The notes beneath the pieces were generated by a model. That model had not been told where the DNA came from. It saw only the letters and a list, made by a program, of their open reading frames with translations, and did no database searches. DNA of 39,904 bases from Enterococcus sp. CSURQ0835 (GTDB taxonomy: Bacteria; Bacillota; Bacilli; Lactobacillales; Enterococcaceae): assembly GCF_902706605.1 (NCBI RefSeq), contig NZ_CACSLH010000027.1, positions 1 through 39,904 on the forward strand, in the 5' to 3' direction. A program made the position numbers and the translations under genes. Positions 7,059-15,797 of the stretch are shown here, piece by piece; position 1 is the stretch's first letter, and every line of letters starts with the position of its first letter.

Positions 7059-9017
7059 ATGGAGACCTTAAACATTGATATCGAAACTTATTCAGATCAG
7101 GACTTGCCGAAAGTGGGTGTTTACAAATATTGTGATAGTCCCAATTTTGAGATCTTGCTATTTGCCTATTCTATAGATGGCGGCGAAGTGGAATGCTTAG
7201 ATTTAATTCACGAAGCATTACCTGATGAAATCGCACAAGCTATTTGCGATCCAAAAGTCTTGAAAATTGCATTTAATGCGCAGTTTGAACGTGTCTGCTT
7301 GTCCCGTTACTTGAATCATTTGTGGTTAGATCCTGCTCAGTGGCACTGTACGATGGTTCACTCGAATGAACTGGGGCTACCGGCTAGCTTAGGACAATGC
7401 GCAAGATACTTGAACATTGAGCAACAAAAGGATACCCGCGGAACACAACTGATTAACTATTTCTCAAAGCCGTGTAAACCGACTAAGGCAAATGGTATGC
7501 GAACTCGAAACTTGCCAGAGCATGATCCTGAAAAATGGCAGACTTTTACAGATTATTGTATTCAAGACGTACGAACTGAGATGGCGATTGCAGATAAGTT
7601 AAATCGTTTTCCGGTAAAAGAATCAGAGTGGGCGCTCTATACATTGGATCAGAAAATCAATGACCGTGGGGCTGAAATTGATCACGTCTTAGCTACTGCG
7701 GCTATTGAAATCATGGAAGAGTTGACCGATGAGAACCTAGAAAAAATGAAGCAGCTCACGAGATTAGAGAATCCTAACAGTTTAAAGCAATTCAAAGCGT
7801 GGCTAGTCGAACAGGGAACGCCTTTTGAAAAACTGGGTAAAGACCTAGTCGAAAAAGCCTTATCCCTGGGAAATTTACCTGATCATGTGGCAGAGGCATT
7901 GCGATTGCGGTTGAACCTGTCCAATTCTAGTACAAAAAAATATCTCATGATGGATGGTGCTCGGTGTAGCGATGGTCGGATTCACGGCATTCTGCAGTTT
8001 TATGGTGCGAATCGGACTGGGAGATGGGCTGGACGCTTGTTACAAGTTCAGAACTTGCCTCGAAATTACTTAGATGATATTGGTTTTGCTCGAGAGTTGG
8101 TTAAAGAAAAAGATACAGAAGCCATTTCTTGGTTTTATGATAGCGTGCCCGATACACTGAAACAGTTGATTCGTACGGGGCTTGTTGCGAAAGACGGGCA
8201 TCGTTTCATCATCAGTGACTTTTCAGCCATTGAAGCCCGAGTGATTGCGTGGTATGCCAAACAGGACTGGGTCTTAGATGTGTTCAAGACTCATGGCAAG
8301 ATCTACGAAGCAACAGCAGCGCAAATGTTCAGTTTAGGTGCTGTAGAAGACTATAACTGGAAAAGTCACGAAGGAAAAGATATGCGACAACGTGGTAAAA
8401 TCGCTCAACTTGCTTTAGGTTATCAAGGGAGTGTGGGCGCTTTGAAAGCAATGGGGGCGTTAGAGCAGGGAATCCCTGAAAATGAGTTGCAAGATATCGT
8501 GGATCGTTGGCGTGATGCCAATAAGAAAATTGTCCATTTTTGGTATAACACCCAAAAAGCGGTAATTGATTGCCTTCAAAATGGTGGCGTAACGAAGGGA
8601 CCAAAAGGATTGAAGTTTTTCAAGAAAGGTGGCTTCCTCTTTATTCAACTGCCTAGCGGTCGAAAGCTGGCATACGCAAAGGCACACTTAGAAGAGGGTA
8701 ACTATGGACCTGCTGTCTTTTATGAAGGTCAAGGGGATAAAGTAGCTTTTACGAAACAGCAAACGTACGGTGGAAAACTGGTGGAAAATATTGTCCAGGC
8801 AACAGCACGGGATGTACTGGCAGAAGCAATGTTGCGCTTGGATCAAGAAGGCTTCCCAATTGTATTTCATATCCATGATGAGGCAGTGACTGAAGTACCT
8901 GACGGGAAAAAATCAGTAGAAGAAATGAACGAAGTGATGTCGGTTAACCCTGAATGGGCAAGAGATCTACCCTTAGCTGCTGCTGGGTTTGAAACAAAAT
9001 ATTATATGAAAGATTAG
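7059..9017 (+). CDS. family A DNA polymerase with 3'-5' exonuclease domain
   Basis: 652 residues. Residues 5-13 (NIDIETYSD) are the DnaQ-type Exo I motif, so a proofreading domain comes first. Motif A is ISDFSAIEARVIAW near residue 385, motif B RGKIAQLALGYQG near 445, and motif C FHIHDEAVTEVP near 603, where HDE is the family A signature. There is no 5'-nuclease domain. GGAGAGAGT precedes the ATG. It replicates phage DNA together with the primase-helicase at 10941 and perhaps the short clamp at 4255. Confidence 0.95.
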   Translation: METLNIDIETYSDQDLPKVGVYKYCDSPNFEILLFAYSIDGGEVECLDLIHEALPDEIAQAICDPKVLKIAFNAQFERVCLSRYLNHLWLDPAQWHCTMVHSNELGLPASLGQCARYLNIEQQKDTRGTQLINYFSKPCKPTKANGMRTRNLPEHDPEKWQTFTDYCIQDVRTEMAIADKLNRFPVKESEWALYTLDQKINDRGAEIDHVLATAAIEIMEELTDENLEKMKQLTRLENPNSLKQFKAWLVEQGTPFEKLGKDLVEKALSLGNLPDHVAEALRLRLNLSNSSTKKYLMMDGARCSDGRIHGILQFYGANRTGRWAGRLLQVQNLPRNYLDDIGFARELVKEKDTEAISWFYDSVPDTLKQLIRTGLVAKDGHRFIISDFSAIEARVIAWYAKQDWVLDVFKTHGKIYEATAAQMFSLGAVEDYNWKSHEGKDMRQRGKIAQLALGYQGSVGALKAMGALEQGIPENELQDIVDRWRDANKKIVHFWYNTQKAVIDCLQNGGVTKGPKGLKFFKKGGFLFIQLPSGRKLAYAKAHLEEGNYGPAVFYEGQGDKVAFTKQQTYGGKLVENIVQATARDVLAEAMLRLDQEGFPIVFHIHDEAVTEVPDGKKSVEEMNEVMSVNPEWARDLPLAAAGFETKYYMKD

Positions 9018-9028
9018 GTGGTTACGAG

Positions 9029-9235
9029 GTGATAATCTTAGCAGAGTTACTTTGGTTTATCATAGCTGGCATCGTTGGATTCCTGATCGGTAAGCATGTT
9101 TTTCTTCTACATGTCATGTCTGTGACTGAACGGGAACTGTTTCGACAAAAAGACATGTCGGTGGCTGAGAAAATTGGATGGAGTAGGTGCCAGCTATTTA
9201 TTTTGGAGTTTTATAAAAGGATTGGAGAGGACTAG
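9029..9235 (+). CDS. small single-pass membrane protein, 68 aa
   Basis: GTG start (MIILAELLWFIIAGIVGFLI) gives an N-terminal membrane segment, followed by a basic-amphipathic cytoplasmic part (RQKDMSVAEKIGWSRC). TTAGGTGG lies 8 nt upstream. It begins 12 nt after the polymerase gene and ends just before another tiny membrane protein. No family recognised. Confidence 0.65.
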   Translation: MIILAELLWFIIAGIVGFLIGKHVFLLHVMSVTERELFRQKDMSVAEKIGWSRCQLFILEFYKRIGED

Positions 9236-9237
9236 TA

Positions 9238-9393
9238 ATGGACGGATTTGATTGGCTTCAACTTATTATCGTAATTTTTATTATTTTATTTTGGCTGGTA
9301 GCCGCAGGATTGGTGATTTATTTAGTGTTTCACCCAGCGTTGATCGGCGAATATATTGGAAAGATTATGGATGGAATTAAGAGTATTAACTGA
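9238..9393 (+). CDS. small membrane protein, 51 aa
   Basis: MDGFDWLQLIIVIFIILFWL then VAAGLVIYLVFHPALIG gives a long hydrophobic span, one or two membrane passes, with a short amphipathic tail. TTGGAGAGGACTAGTA precedes the ATG, and the gene starts 2 nt after the previous stop. The tandem pair of tiny membrane proteins may act together. Function unknown. Confidence 0.65.
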   Translation: MDGFDWLQLIIVIFIILFWLVAAGLVIYLVFHPALIGEYIGKIMDGIKSIN

Positions 9394-9425
9394 GGATTTA
9401 ACCAACTAAGAAAAGAGGAAGAGAA

Positions 9426-9851
9426 ATGAATGAAAAACAGAAAAAAATTATTGAATGGTTGAAAAAAGAAGGACTAGACAAAAATGGTTTCCTTAATTCA
9501 ATGGGAGATGTTGTCAATGCAACGGAATACTCATATCCCATTCTAGATGAGTTTGATAGCTTGAGCGATAAGGAATTTTGGGAAATGCTTCAAATTCTAA
9601 GTACAGATATTTTTGAATTTAGGAGAGAAGGTGTAGAAATGCTTTTGCCAATTAATGAATGTCCTTACTGTGGTAGCACTACGTTCTTTCGGAAAGACTA
9701 CATGAGTGGTTCATCTTGCTATTATGCCAGTAGTCTTGGTGAAGCTGATAATAGTTACATGCATGATAATCTGCTGACTACTGAAGGGAAATGGTGGTAC
9801 TGCGCTGAGTGCGAAAAGCGAGTATTCAAGAACGAAGAAGTGGAAGACTAA
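9426..9851 (+). CDS. zinc-ribbon early protein, 141 aa
   Basis: The N-terminal half is helical (MNEKQKKIIEWLKKEGLDKN). The C-terminal half has a split zinc ribbon, CPYCGS near residue 79 and WWYCAECEKR near 127, suggesting a metal-bound nucleic acid or protein contact. GAGGAAGAGAA precedes the ATG. It lies in the early operon between membrane proteins and the reverse-strand gene at 9902. Role unknown. Confidence 0.75.
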   Translation: MNEKQKKIIEWLKKEGLDKNGFLNSMGDVVNATEYSYPILDEFDSLSDKEFWEMLQILSTDIFEFRREGVEMLLPINECPYCGSTTFFRKDYMSGSSCYYASSLGEADNSYMHDNLLTTEGKWWYCAECEKRVFKNEEVED

Positions 9852-9901
9852 TCCGCCAAAACACGCAGAAAACGCCGTCATAGACGGAGATAGTGGAATG
9901 A

Positions 9902-10132
9902 TTAAACTCTGTAAAAAAGGTAAATTGCAAGAAGTAAAAAAAATAAAGATGCTAGAAATAAAATGTTACTAGTTTTTTTACCCTGAGTAATAGCGAATTC
10001 AGGAGAAAATCTATTATCTTTAAAGGTATTTCCAGAAAGAGCTTCTAGCCATTTGCCACGTCTGAATTGAACACCAAAGATAACGCAAAATAATGCAAAG
10101 AATAAGAAAAATAGTGAACCAAAGTATTTCAC
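9902..10132 (-). CDS. reverse-strand two-pass membrane protein (candidate moron)
   Basis: 76 residues from a GTG start (MKYFGSLFFLFFALFCVIFG), with AAAGAGG 8 nt upstream. One membrane segment lies at residues 4-21 and a second near 53-73 (ILFLASLFFLLLAIYLFY), with a polar loop between. It is the only leftward gene inside the rightward early operon and has its own extended -10 promoter. Such isolated genes are often expressed in the lysogen, for example for superinfection exclusion, but nothing in the sequence proves that role. The frame stays open upstream to a GTG at 10192 that would lie ahead of the promoter. Confidence 0.65.
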   Translation of the reverse strand: MKYFGSLFFLFFALFCVIFGVQFRRGKWLEALSGNTFKDNRFSPEFAITQGKKTSNILFLASLFFLLLAIYLFYRV

Positions 10133-10153
10133 GATAATCACCTCTTTATTAAA

Positions 10154-10162
10154 ATTATAGCA
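10154..10162 (-). promoter_or_regulatory. extended -10 promoter for the reverse-strand gene
   Basis: On the minus strand TGC-TATAAT (TGn extended -10) lies about 22 bp before the GTG start at 10132. No good -35 is visible, as is common with extended -10 promoters. The leader would be about 15 nt, just enough for the ribosome site. Confidence 0.5.
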
Positions 10163-10244
10163 AATTATAAAAAAATAAAGTCCGTTAACCACCGATTTAG
10201 ATGAAGATGATTAATCAACTAACCGCCAAGAAAGGAGAGATATT

Positions 10245-10619
10245 TTGGTAAACAATAAACCTGGAATGTCAGCAATTACTGTTGGGAAAGTGTTATATGG
10301 ATACTGTTTTGGAATCGGAACTAAGAGACATGAGGAGTTCCACCAGTTTGAAATTGCAAAAGTGGGTCGTGATTACGTTTACGATAAGTCTGGTAGAAAA
10401 GTACGTTTGATGCTGGATAAACGTTACTACCCGCAATTTGATACATTGGTAGCACAAGATAATGACCCGAATCACCGCTACAAGTATTATATGACTCAGA
10501 AGGGCGCAGAAAAAGGACTCAAAGTGCGTAAATTGCGAATCCAACTTAGCATTAATGATTTTAGACAACCATCAGACGATGTGATTCTAAAAATAGCAAA
10601 ACTTATGGAACTCGATTAG
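10245..10619 (+). CDS. early hypothetical protein, 124 aa
   Basis: TTG start with AAAGGAGAGATATT upstream. The N-terminal half is beta-rich and basic (FEIAKVGRDYVYDKSGRKVR), followed by a helical C-terminus (DDVILKIAKLMELD). It resembles small single-copy phage early proteins, but I recognise no domain. It restarts the rightward operon after the reverse-strand gene. Confidence 0.7.
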   Translation: MVNNKPGMSAITVGKVLYGYCFGIGTKRHEEFHQFEIAKVGRDYVYDKSGRKVRLMLDKRYYPQFDTLVAQDNDPNHRYKYYMTQKGAEKGLKVRKLRIQLSINDFRQPSDDVILKIAKLMELD

Positions 10620-10656
10620 TCTATTAACCGCGCATTTAGTAGAAAGGAGAATGCAA

Positions 10657-10890
10657 ATGGCAACAGTTAATCATCCAAGTCATTACAACACTGGATCATT
10701 TGAAGTCATTGACGTGATCGATGATGTAGCAATGCACTCTGGTTACGTGGTAGACGAGATGTTTTACGTTGGTAACGTGTTGAAATACGTGATGCGGGCG
10801 CCACATAAGAATGGTCTAGAGGATTTAAAAAAAGCTCGCTGGTATCTCGATCGGCTTATTAATAAGGAGGAAACTCGTGGGAAAGACTAA
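10657..10890 (+). CDS. DUF3310 protein (SaV-like / phage nucleotide kinase-like)
   Basis: 77 residues. VNHPSHYNTGSFEVIDVIDD and VLKYVMRAPHKNGLEDLKKA are the conserved DUF3310 signature, also found in T7 gp1.7-like nucleotide kinases. GGAG lies 7 nt before the ATG at 10657; an ATG at 10651 is too close to it. A role in the phage nucleotide supply is possible, but many short DUF3310 proteins are uncharacterised. Confidence 0.85.
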   Translation: MATVNHPSHYNTGSFEVIDVIDDVAMHSGYVVDEMFYVGNVLKYVMRAPHKNGLEDLKKARWYLDRLINKEETRGKD

Positions 10891-11038
10891 ATCAAAAGTA
10901 AAAAAGAAAAAGCGCCGCTTAAAACAGAAGGCGGAGTTGAATGGCACAGCGAAAAAAAGAAAGGAAGGTTGGGATGGAGCAGCCAGCAAAGAAACAGAAG
11001 TTGAATTACGACGGCGAGATCCATCTCGCGATTGGTAA
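10877..11038 (+). CDS. small basic protein overlapping the primase-helicase start
   Basis: GTG start with AAGGAGG 6 nt upstream, giving a 53-residue Lys/Arg-rich protein (begins VGKTKSKVKKKKRRLKQKAE, ends RRRDPSRDW). It overlaps the end of DUF3310 and about 98 nt of the next gene in another frame. The strong ribosome site argues that it is translated; it may couple translation into the primase-helicase. No homologue recognised. Confidence 0.5.
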   Translation: MGKTKSKVKKKKRRLKQKAELNGTAKKRKEGWDGAASKETEVELRRRDPSRDW

Positions 11039-13412
11039 CTCGAAAACCGCGAAAAAGTGGAAAAATAGAGAGATGGCGTGGTCGGATTTTTTAAAACGGC
11101 TGGATACACCAACGATCACACAAGAAACATTTGATGAGTATAAAAAGATGCCAAAATCACAACAAGACGCTGCAAAAGATGTTGGCGGTTTTGTTGGGGG
11201 CTGGTTGAAGCAAGGTGCCAGAAAACGAGGACACGCTCAACAGCGAAGTTTATTAACCCTTGATGCAGATAGTACGACGGTAGAATTTTGGGACGACGTG
11301 CAGTTACTTTTTGATCATGCAGCGGCAGTGTATACCACACACAGTCACATGGCGAAAGGGCCTCGCTATCGATTGATTATTCCATTAAGTCGCCCAGTTA
11401 CGGCAGAAGAGTATGAACCGCTTGCGCGTAAAGTAGCCGAGATGTTTGGCATGGATAACTTTGATGACACGACGTATCAAGCCGAAAGATTGATGTTTTG
11501 GCCTAGTCATTCTATCGATGGGGATTATTTTGCGGACTACCAAGATCTATCTTGGCTAGATCCTGATGAAATTTTGAGTTTGTACGAGGACTGGCGTGAT
11601 GCTAGTTTCTGGCCAGAATCTAGCAGGGGTCACTCCATTCGGGCGAGTCAGGCTAAAAAGGTGGGAGATCCACTCAGTAAGAAAGGTATTGTCGGGGCCT
11701 TCTGCCGTACGTATGACATCATCAGTGCGATTGAAACTTTTTTACCCGATGTGTATGGTCCGACTGGACATGAGGATCGTTGGACTTACTTAGGTGGATC
11801 TACCAGTGGCGGGCTAGTGATTTATGAAGATAAATTTGCTTACAGTCATCATGGAACTGACCCTGTAGGTGATCAACTGGTGAATGCCTTTGACCTTGTC
11901 CGAATTCAAAAATTTGGGGACTTAGACGAGGATGTTAAGGTGGGGACTAGAATTGACCGCTATCCGTCTTATAAGGCAATGCGTGATTTTGCAATGGATG
12001 ACGAAGCTGTTAGAACTCTAATTCAGACAGAATCTTTGGAAAGTGCGATTAATGAGTTCGAAAGCGATTTTGAAGGGTTAGATGAAGAAGACAAAGACTG
12101 GTTCAAACATATGGATCTTGAAATTGATGAGTATGGTCAAATAAAAGCTTCTGCTCAGAACCTCGAAAAAATTATGCTCCGAGACCCTAATTTGAAAGAA
12201 AAGATCTTTCTCAATATCTTTTCTAATCGTATTGAAATCAGAAAAAATTTGCCTTGGCGTCGAGTTGACCAAGATAAGACCTGGAAAGATGCGGATGATG
12301 CCGGTTTACGGATCTACATTGAAAAGATTTATGGTATCGTCAGTCGAGGTAAAGTTGATGATGCTCTAATACAAGAGATAGAACGTAATTCATACGATCC
12401 TGTTAAGGAGTATCTTGAAAACCTTATTTGGGATAATAAGCCTCGGGTAGAGACTTTGCTTATTGACTATTTAGGCGCAGAGGATAACCCTTACAACCGT
12501 ACTGTGACAAGAAAGTTTTTAGCAGCAGCAGTAGCACGAATTTTTGTCCCCGGCATAAAGTTTGATTACATGTTAGTAACGAGTGGTCCCCAAGGTATTG
12601 GGAAAACGTTACTACCCTCAAAGTTGGCGGGTCAGTGGTTTTCTAATAGTCTTGAGGGTGTGAGTGGAAAAGATGCCTATGAGGCTTTACAAGGTGTTTG
12701 GATTATGGAGATGGGGGAATTATCAGCAACGAAAAAAGCAGATATAGAAGCTACAAAGCATTTTATTTCTAAGCAGGAAGATATTTTTCGAGTGGCTTAT
12801 GGTCGACATAAATCCTATTTTAAACGCCGTTGCGTATTTTGGGGAACTACTAATGATACAGAGTTTTTGAGAGATAAAACTGGAAACCGTCGATTTTGGC
12901 CAGTGGATGTAGGACAAAAAAAGATAAAGAAAAAAGTTTGGGAAATGTCTGAAGATGATCGTGACCAATTATGGGCTGAAGCCGTTGAACTGTGGCGAAA
13001 TGGCGAAGAGCTGTATTTAAATGCGGAGCAGGAAAAACAAGCAATGGAGGCCCAAGAGATGCACACGGAAACTTCTTCGATGGAAGGTGAAATCCAAGAA
13101 TTTTTAGAAATTAAGATAACAGAAGACTGGTATGAACGAAGTAAGCAAGATCGAAGAACATTTATTCAGGGCCGGTCAGACGATATCAGTGAAGGAGGGA
13201 CCGTAGCCAGAAACCGTATCTGCATAGCAGAAGTTTGGAATGAGTTGTATGGAGGCGACTCGAAAAACATTCACCCAGCAAAAGCTGCAGAAATTCGCCA
13301 AATATTAACCCATTTGCCTGGGTGGTCAAAATACAAACTAGCACGGGGAAGACTGAAATTTGGCAAAGATTATGGGCTTCAAACGGCTTATGTGAGAGAT
13401 CATGCAATGTAA
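10941..13412 (+). CDS. VapE-like primase-helicase
   Basis: 823 residues. The N-terminal part carries LLTLDAD (DxD metal motif) and THSHMAKGPRYRLIIPLSR, as in archaeo-eukaryotic-type primase domains. The C-terminal part is a virulence-associated E (PF05272) SF3-like ATPase with Walker A SGPQGIGKTLL near residue 548, an IMEMGEL acidic motif, and WGTTND. Together these would prime and unwind DNA at the phage origin. A second ATG at 10974 follows AAGGAAGG and may be the true start. A repeat array resembling an origin lies immediately downstream. Confidence 0.9.
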   Translation: MAQRKKERKVGMEQPAKKQKLNYDGEIHLAIGNSKTAKKWKNREMAWSDFLKRLDTPTITQETFDEYKKMPKSQQDAAKDVGGFVGGWLKQGARKRGHAQQRSLLTLDADSTTVEFWDDVQLLFDHAAAVYTTHSHMAKGPRYRLIIPLSRPVTAEEYEPLARKVAEMFGMDNFDDTTYQAERLMFWPSHSIDGDYFADYQDLSWLDPDEILSLYEDWRDASFWPESSRGHSIRASQAKKVGDPLSKKGIVGAFCRTYDIISAIETFLPDVYGPTGHEDRWTYLGGSTSGGLVIYEDKFAYSHHGTDPVGDQLVNAFDLVRIQKFGDLDEDVKVGTRIDRYPSYKAMRDFAMDDEAVRTLIQTESLESAINEFESDFEGLDEEDKDWFKHMDLEIDEYGQIKASAQNLEKIMLRDPNLKEKIFLNIFSNRIEIRKNLPWRRVDQDKTWKDADDAGLRIYIEKIYGIVSRGKVDDALIQEIERNSYDPVKEYLENLIWDNKPRVETLLIDYLGAEDNPYNRTVTRKFLAAAVARIFVPGIKFDYMLVTSGPQGIGKTLLPSKLAGQWFSNSLEGVSGKDAYEALQGVWIMEMGELSATKKADIEATKHFISKQEDIFRVAYGRHKSYFKRRCVFWGTTNDTEFLRDKTGNRRFWPVDVGQKKIKKKVWEMSEDDRDQLWAEAVELWRNGEELYLNAEQEKQAMEAQEMHTETSSMEGEIQEFLEIKITEDWYERSKQDRRTFIQGRSDDISEGGTVARNRICIAEVWNELYGGDSKNIHPAKAAEIRQILTHLPGWSKYKLARGRLKFGKDYGLQTAYVRDHAM

Positions 13413-13452
13413 ATGTAAAAAAATAAAATCCTATTATATCAACGTTTCTGCG

Positions 13453-13707
13453 GTATCCATGTTTTTAAGGAATTGGATACCATGGATACTCTGCCTAGTA
13501 TCCAAGTATCCATTAAAATTTGATTAGGATACCGCAGTGGATACCACTAAACCCCTTGTCGTGATAGGCATAACTGATGCAAGTATCCCAAGTATCCATA
13601 AATATCTATACTTATGGAAATGGTTAATATACGTATATATGGAGTATATGTAAATAGGTAAAACGGGGGTATTTACCTATACGCGCGCACGAGGATACTT
13701 TGGATAC
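13453..13707. repeat. iteron-like GTATCC array, candidate replication origin
   Basis: The hexamer GTATCC or its complement GGATAC occurs 11 times in 255 bp: 13453, 13475, 13484, 13498, 13506, 13527, 13539, 13583, 13592, 13693 and 13702. Most copies form tandem pairs 8-9 bp apart (for example AAGTATCCCAAGTATCC), near one helical turn. GTATCCATG (13453-13461) and CATGGATAC (13481-13489) form an inverted repeat. An AT-rich stretch at 13596-13660 could be the unwinding element. This 317-bp gap has no credible gene and lies between helicase and nuclease genes. Confidence 0.7.
13654..13680. other. stem-loop within the candidate origin
   Basis: ATAGGTAAA (13654-13662) and TTTACCTAT (13672-13680) form a perfect 9-bp stem with loop ACGGGGGTA. 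It is followed by an alternating ACGCGCGC run. No T-tract follows, so it is not a normal terminator; an origin structure or protein site is more likely. Confidence 0.5.
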
Positions 13708-13729
13708 TCGAGGATTGGAGGTTGGAGAG

Positions 13730-14038
13730 ATGGAACTTGAAAAAGATGTGGAGAGCTACTTCAAGAACAAGGTTCGAAACAAAGGCGGGCTAAGCTTGAA
13801 GTGGGTGTCAACCATTCGGGGCATACCCGATCAGCTTGTTATGTTTCCCAATGGTAAAACAGTTTTTGTTGAGATGAAACGTCCAAATGGCACATTACGA
13901 AAATCTCAAGATAAGATGACCCGAACTCTACGAAATCTAAACCAGCAGGTATATGTTTGCTATTCGAAAAAACAAGCAGACATGCTAGTGAAAGAATTCC
14001 AGGAAAGAGGATACTTTGATGCAAGCAAAATTACATGA
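13730..14038 (+). CDS. VRR-NUC domain nuclease
   Basis: 102 residues. It starts MELEKDVESYFKNKVRNKGG, followed by RGIPDQLVM and VFVEMKRPNG, the D...ExK catalytic core of the VRR-NUC branch of PD-(D/E)XK nucleases. GGAGGTTGGAGAG precedes the ATG. Stand-alone VRR-NUC proteins in phages are commonly paired with an SNF2 helicase, as here, where the two genes overlap by 20 nt. The likely role is processing branched DNA in replication or packaging. Confidence 0.9.
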   Translation: MELEKDVESYFKNKVRNKGGLSLKWVSTIRGIPDQLVMFPNGKTVFVEMKRPNGTLRKSQDKMTRTLRNLNQQVYVCYSKKQADMLVKEFQERGYFDASKIT

Positions 14039-15398
14039 GTACCAAACTTATTCAAAAGATTGGATTTTAGACCACCCTTACTGCGCTTTACTTTTAGATA
14101 TGGGACTCGGAAAAACATTGTCTAGCTTGACCGCTATTGACGAATTGTTAAATACATTCGAAGTAATCGAGAATGTTTTAGTGATTGCACCTTTGTCCGT
14201 AGCTGAAAAGACTTGGACTGATGAAATCGAGAAATGGGATCATCTTAACCATTTAACTTTTTCCAAGATCTTAGGTTCAAAGAATCAACGGCTGCAGGCC
14301 TTACAGCAGAAGACTGATGTGTATTTGATCAATCGAGAGAATGTTGAGTGGTTAGTGGAGCACTATAAGCAGAAATGGCCATTTAAAACAGTAATCATTG
14401 ACGAGTTGTCTAGCTTTAAATCCCCACAAGCAAAACGCTTTAAAGCATTGCGAAAGGTTCGCCCTTTGATGGAGCGTGTGATCGGCTTAACTGGTACCCC
14501 ATCACCTAATAGCTTACTGGATCTTTGGAGTGAGATTTATCTATTAGATCAAGGGGAACGCCTGGGGAAAACGATCACGCAATATCGTAATCGATATTTT
14601 ACGCCCGGACAAAAAAATGGGCATATCGTGTACAGCTGGGACTTAGTGCCGGGAGCTGAGGAAAAAATTTACCAGAAGATCGGTGATATTTGTGTCAGCA
14701 TGAAAGCAAAAGATTATTTAAAACTACCACCAAAAACAGATAATGTGGTTGAAGTCGAGTTGTCACCACAGAGCTGGAAAAAGTACAAAGAGTTGGAACG
14801 GCATTATGTATTAGAGTTAAAAGACTCAGACGTGGTAGCGAGTAATGCTGCCACACTGTCTAATAAACTCCTTCAACTGGCAAATGGGTCGATCTACGAC
14901 GAAAACGGCGAAGCAGTTGTAATTCATGATGAGAAGCTAGATGCATTAGAGCGAATCGTAGAGGATTCACAAGGACAGCCGGTACTAGTTTTTTATCAGT
15001 ACAAACATGATTTGGATAGAATATTAAAACAGTTTAAACAGGCAAAAGTGTTAGATGTCTCAGCAGGCGATATTCAAAAATGGAACACAGGAAAGATTCC
15101 TATTCTTTTAGCCCATCCGCAATCTGCTGGTCATGGACTAAACCTGCAGCAAGGTGGTCATATCATTGTGTGGTTTGGACTGACTTGGTCCCTGGAATAT
15201 TATCAACAGGCTAATGCACGGCTAGATCGGCAAGGGCAACCATATCCAGTGATCATTCACCACTTAGTGGCGAAAGGGACAATTGATGAAGATGTGATGA
15301 AAGCTTTGAAAAATAAAGGTTTGGGGCAAGATGCCTTAATGGCAGCCGTTAAGGCCCGAATGCAGGAGGTGGGAGATATTGGAAAAGTGGAAGTTTGA
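14019..15398 (+). CDS. SNF2-family DNA helicase
   Basis: 459 residues. Walker A is LLDMGLGKTLSSL near residue 30. Motif II is IIDELSSFKS (a DEAH variant, DELS), motif III LTGTPSPNS, and motif VI QANARLDRQGQ, so all SF2/SNF2 motifs are present. The ATG at 14019 has GAGG 8 nt upstream and overlaps the nuclease gene. It is an ATP-dependent translocase or helicase acting in phage replication together with the VRR-NUC protein. Confidence 0.95.
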   Translation: MQAKLHEYQTYSKDWILDHPYCALLLDMGLGKTLSSLTAIDELLNTFEVIENVLVIAPLSVAEKTWTDEIEKWDHLNHLTFSKILGSKNQRLQALQQKTDVYLINRENVEWLVEHYKQKWPFKTVIIDELSSFKSPQAKRFKALRKVRPLMERVIGLTGTPSPNSLLDLWSEIYLLDQGERLGKTITQYRNRYFTPGQKNGHIVYSWDLVPGAEEKIYQKIGDICVSMKAKDYLKLPPKTDNVVEVELSPQSWKKYKELERHYVLELKDSDVVASNAATLSNKLLQLANGSIYDENGEAVVIHDEKLDALERIVEDSQGQPVLVFYQYKHDLDRILKQFKQAKVLDVSAGDIQKWNTGKIPILLAHPQSAGHGLNLQQGGHIIVWFGLTWSLEYYQQANARLDRQGQPYPVIIHHLVAKGTIDEDVMKALKNKGLGQDALMAAVKARMQEVGDIGKVEV

Positions 15399-15786
15399 AC
15401 GAGCTAAACAAATTTTAAAAGATTATCCTTACTATGATAAAAAAATAAAGGACATTGAATTCGAGATTCGAAATCCATACAAACCCGATGACTTAGCGGC
15501 AGATAGGAAAGGAACCAAAGTGTCGTCAGAACATGCTACGGAGGTTCTTTGGAGTATTGAGAGTCATGAAGCCATTGTACAATTTAAACGTCAAAAACAG
15601 GTTGTGGAAGATTTGTTAAAAGAATGTGATGAGAATACTAGAATAATCATCAATGAATTGTACATCTCAAAATTTCCTAAGTACACGATGCAAGGGTTGG
15701 TTGACCAAGATATTATTGATTGTAGTAAGAACACTGGTTTTAGACTTCGCAATCGATTTTTTGAGGAATTAAACAAATTGGTGTGA
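15379..15786 (+). CDS. ArpU/RinA-like late transcription regulator
   Basis: 135 residues. The C-terminal third (a YISKFPKYTMQGLVDQDIID-type segment then GFRLRNRFFEELNK) resembles the sigma region 4-like helix-turn-helix of ArpU/RinA family activators that switch on terminase and late genes. The N-terminal part is a charged helical region. It starts at TTG after GGAGGTGGGAGATA, overlapping the helicase gene. It is the last early gene, directly before the late promoter and terminator, which is the usual position for this regulator. Confidence 0.75.
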   Translation: MEKWKFERAKQILKDYPYYDKKIKDIEFEIRNPYKPDDLAADRKGTKVSSEHATEVLWSIESHEAIVQFKRQKQVVEDLLKECDENTRIIINELYISKFPKYTMQGLVDQDIIDCSKNTGFRLRNRFFEELNKLV

Positions 15787-15797
15787 TTTTGGGATTT

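Noticed and set aside
10201-10251. 16-codon open frame that could be a leader peptide for the 10245 gene
   Set aside because: It has no convincing ribosome site, and the overlap with the TTG start is explained by chance.
13453-13707. CRISPR array
   Set aside because: The repeated unit is only 6-9 bp, occurs in both orientations and at irregular distances, unlike CRISPR repeats and spacers.
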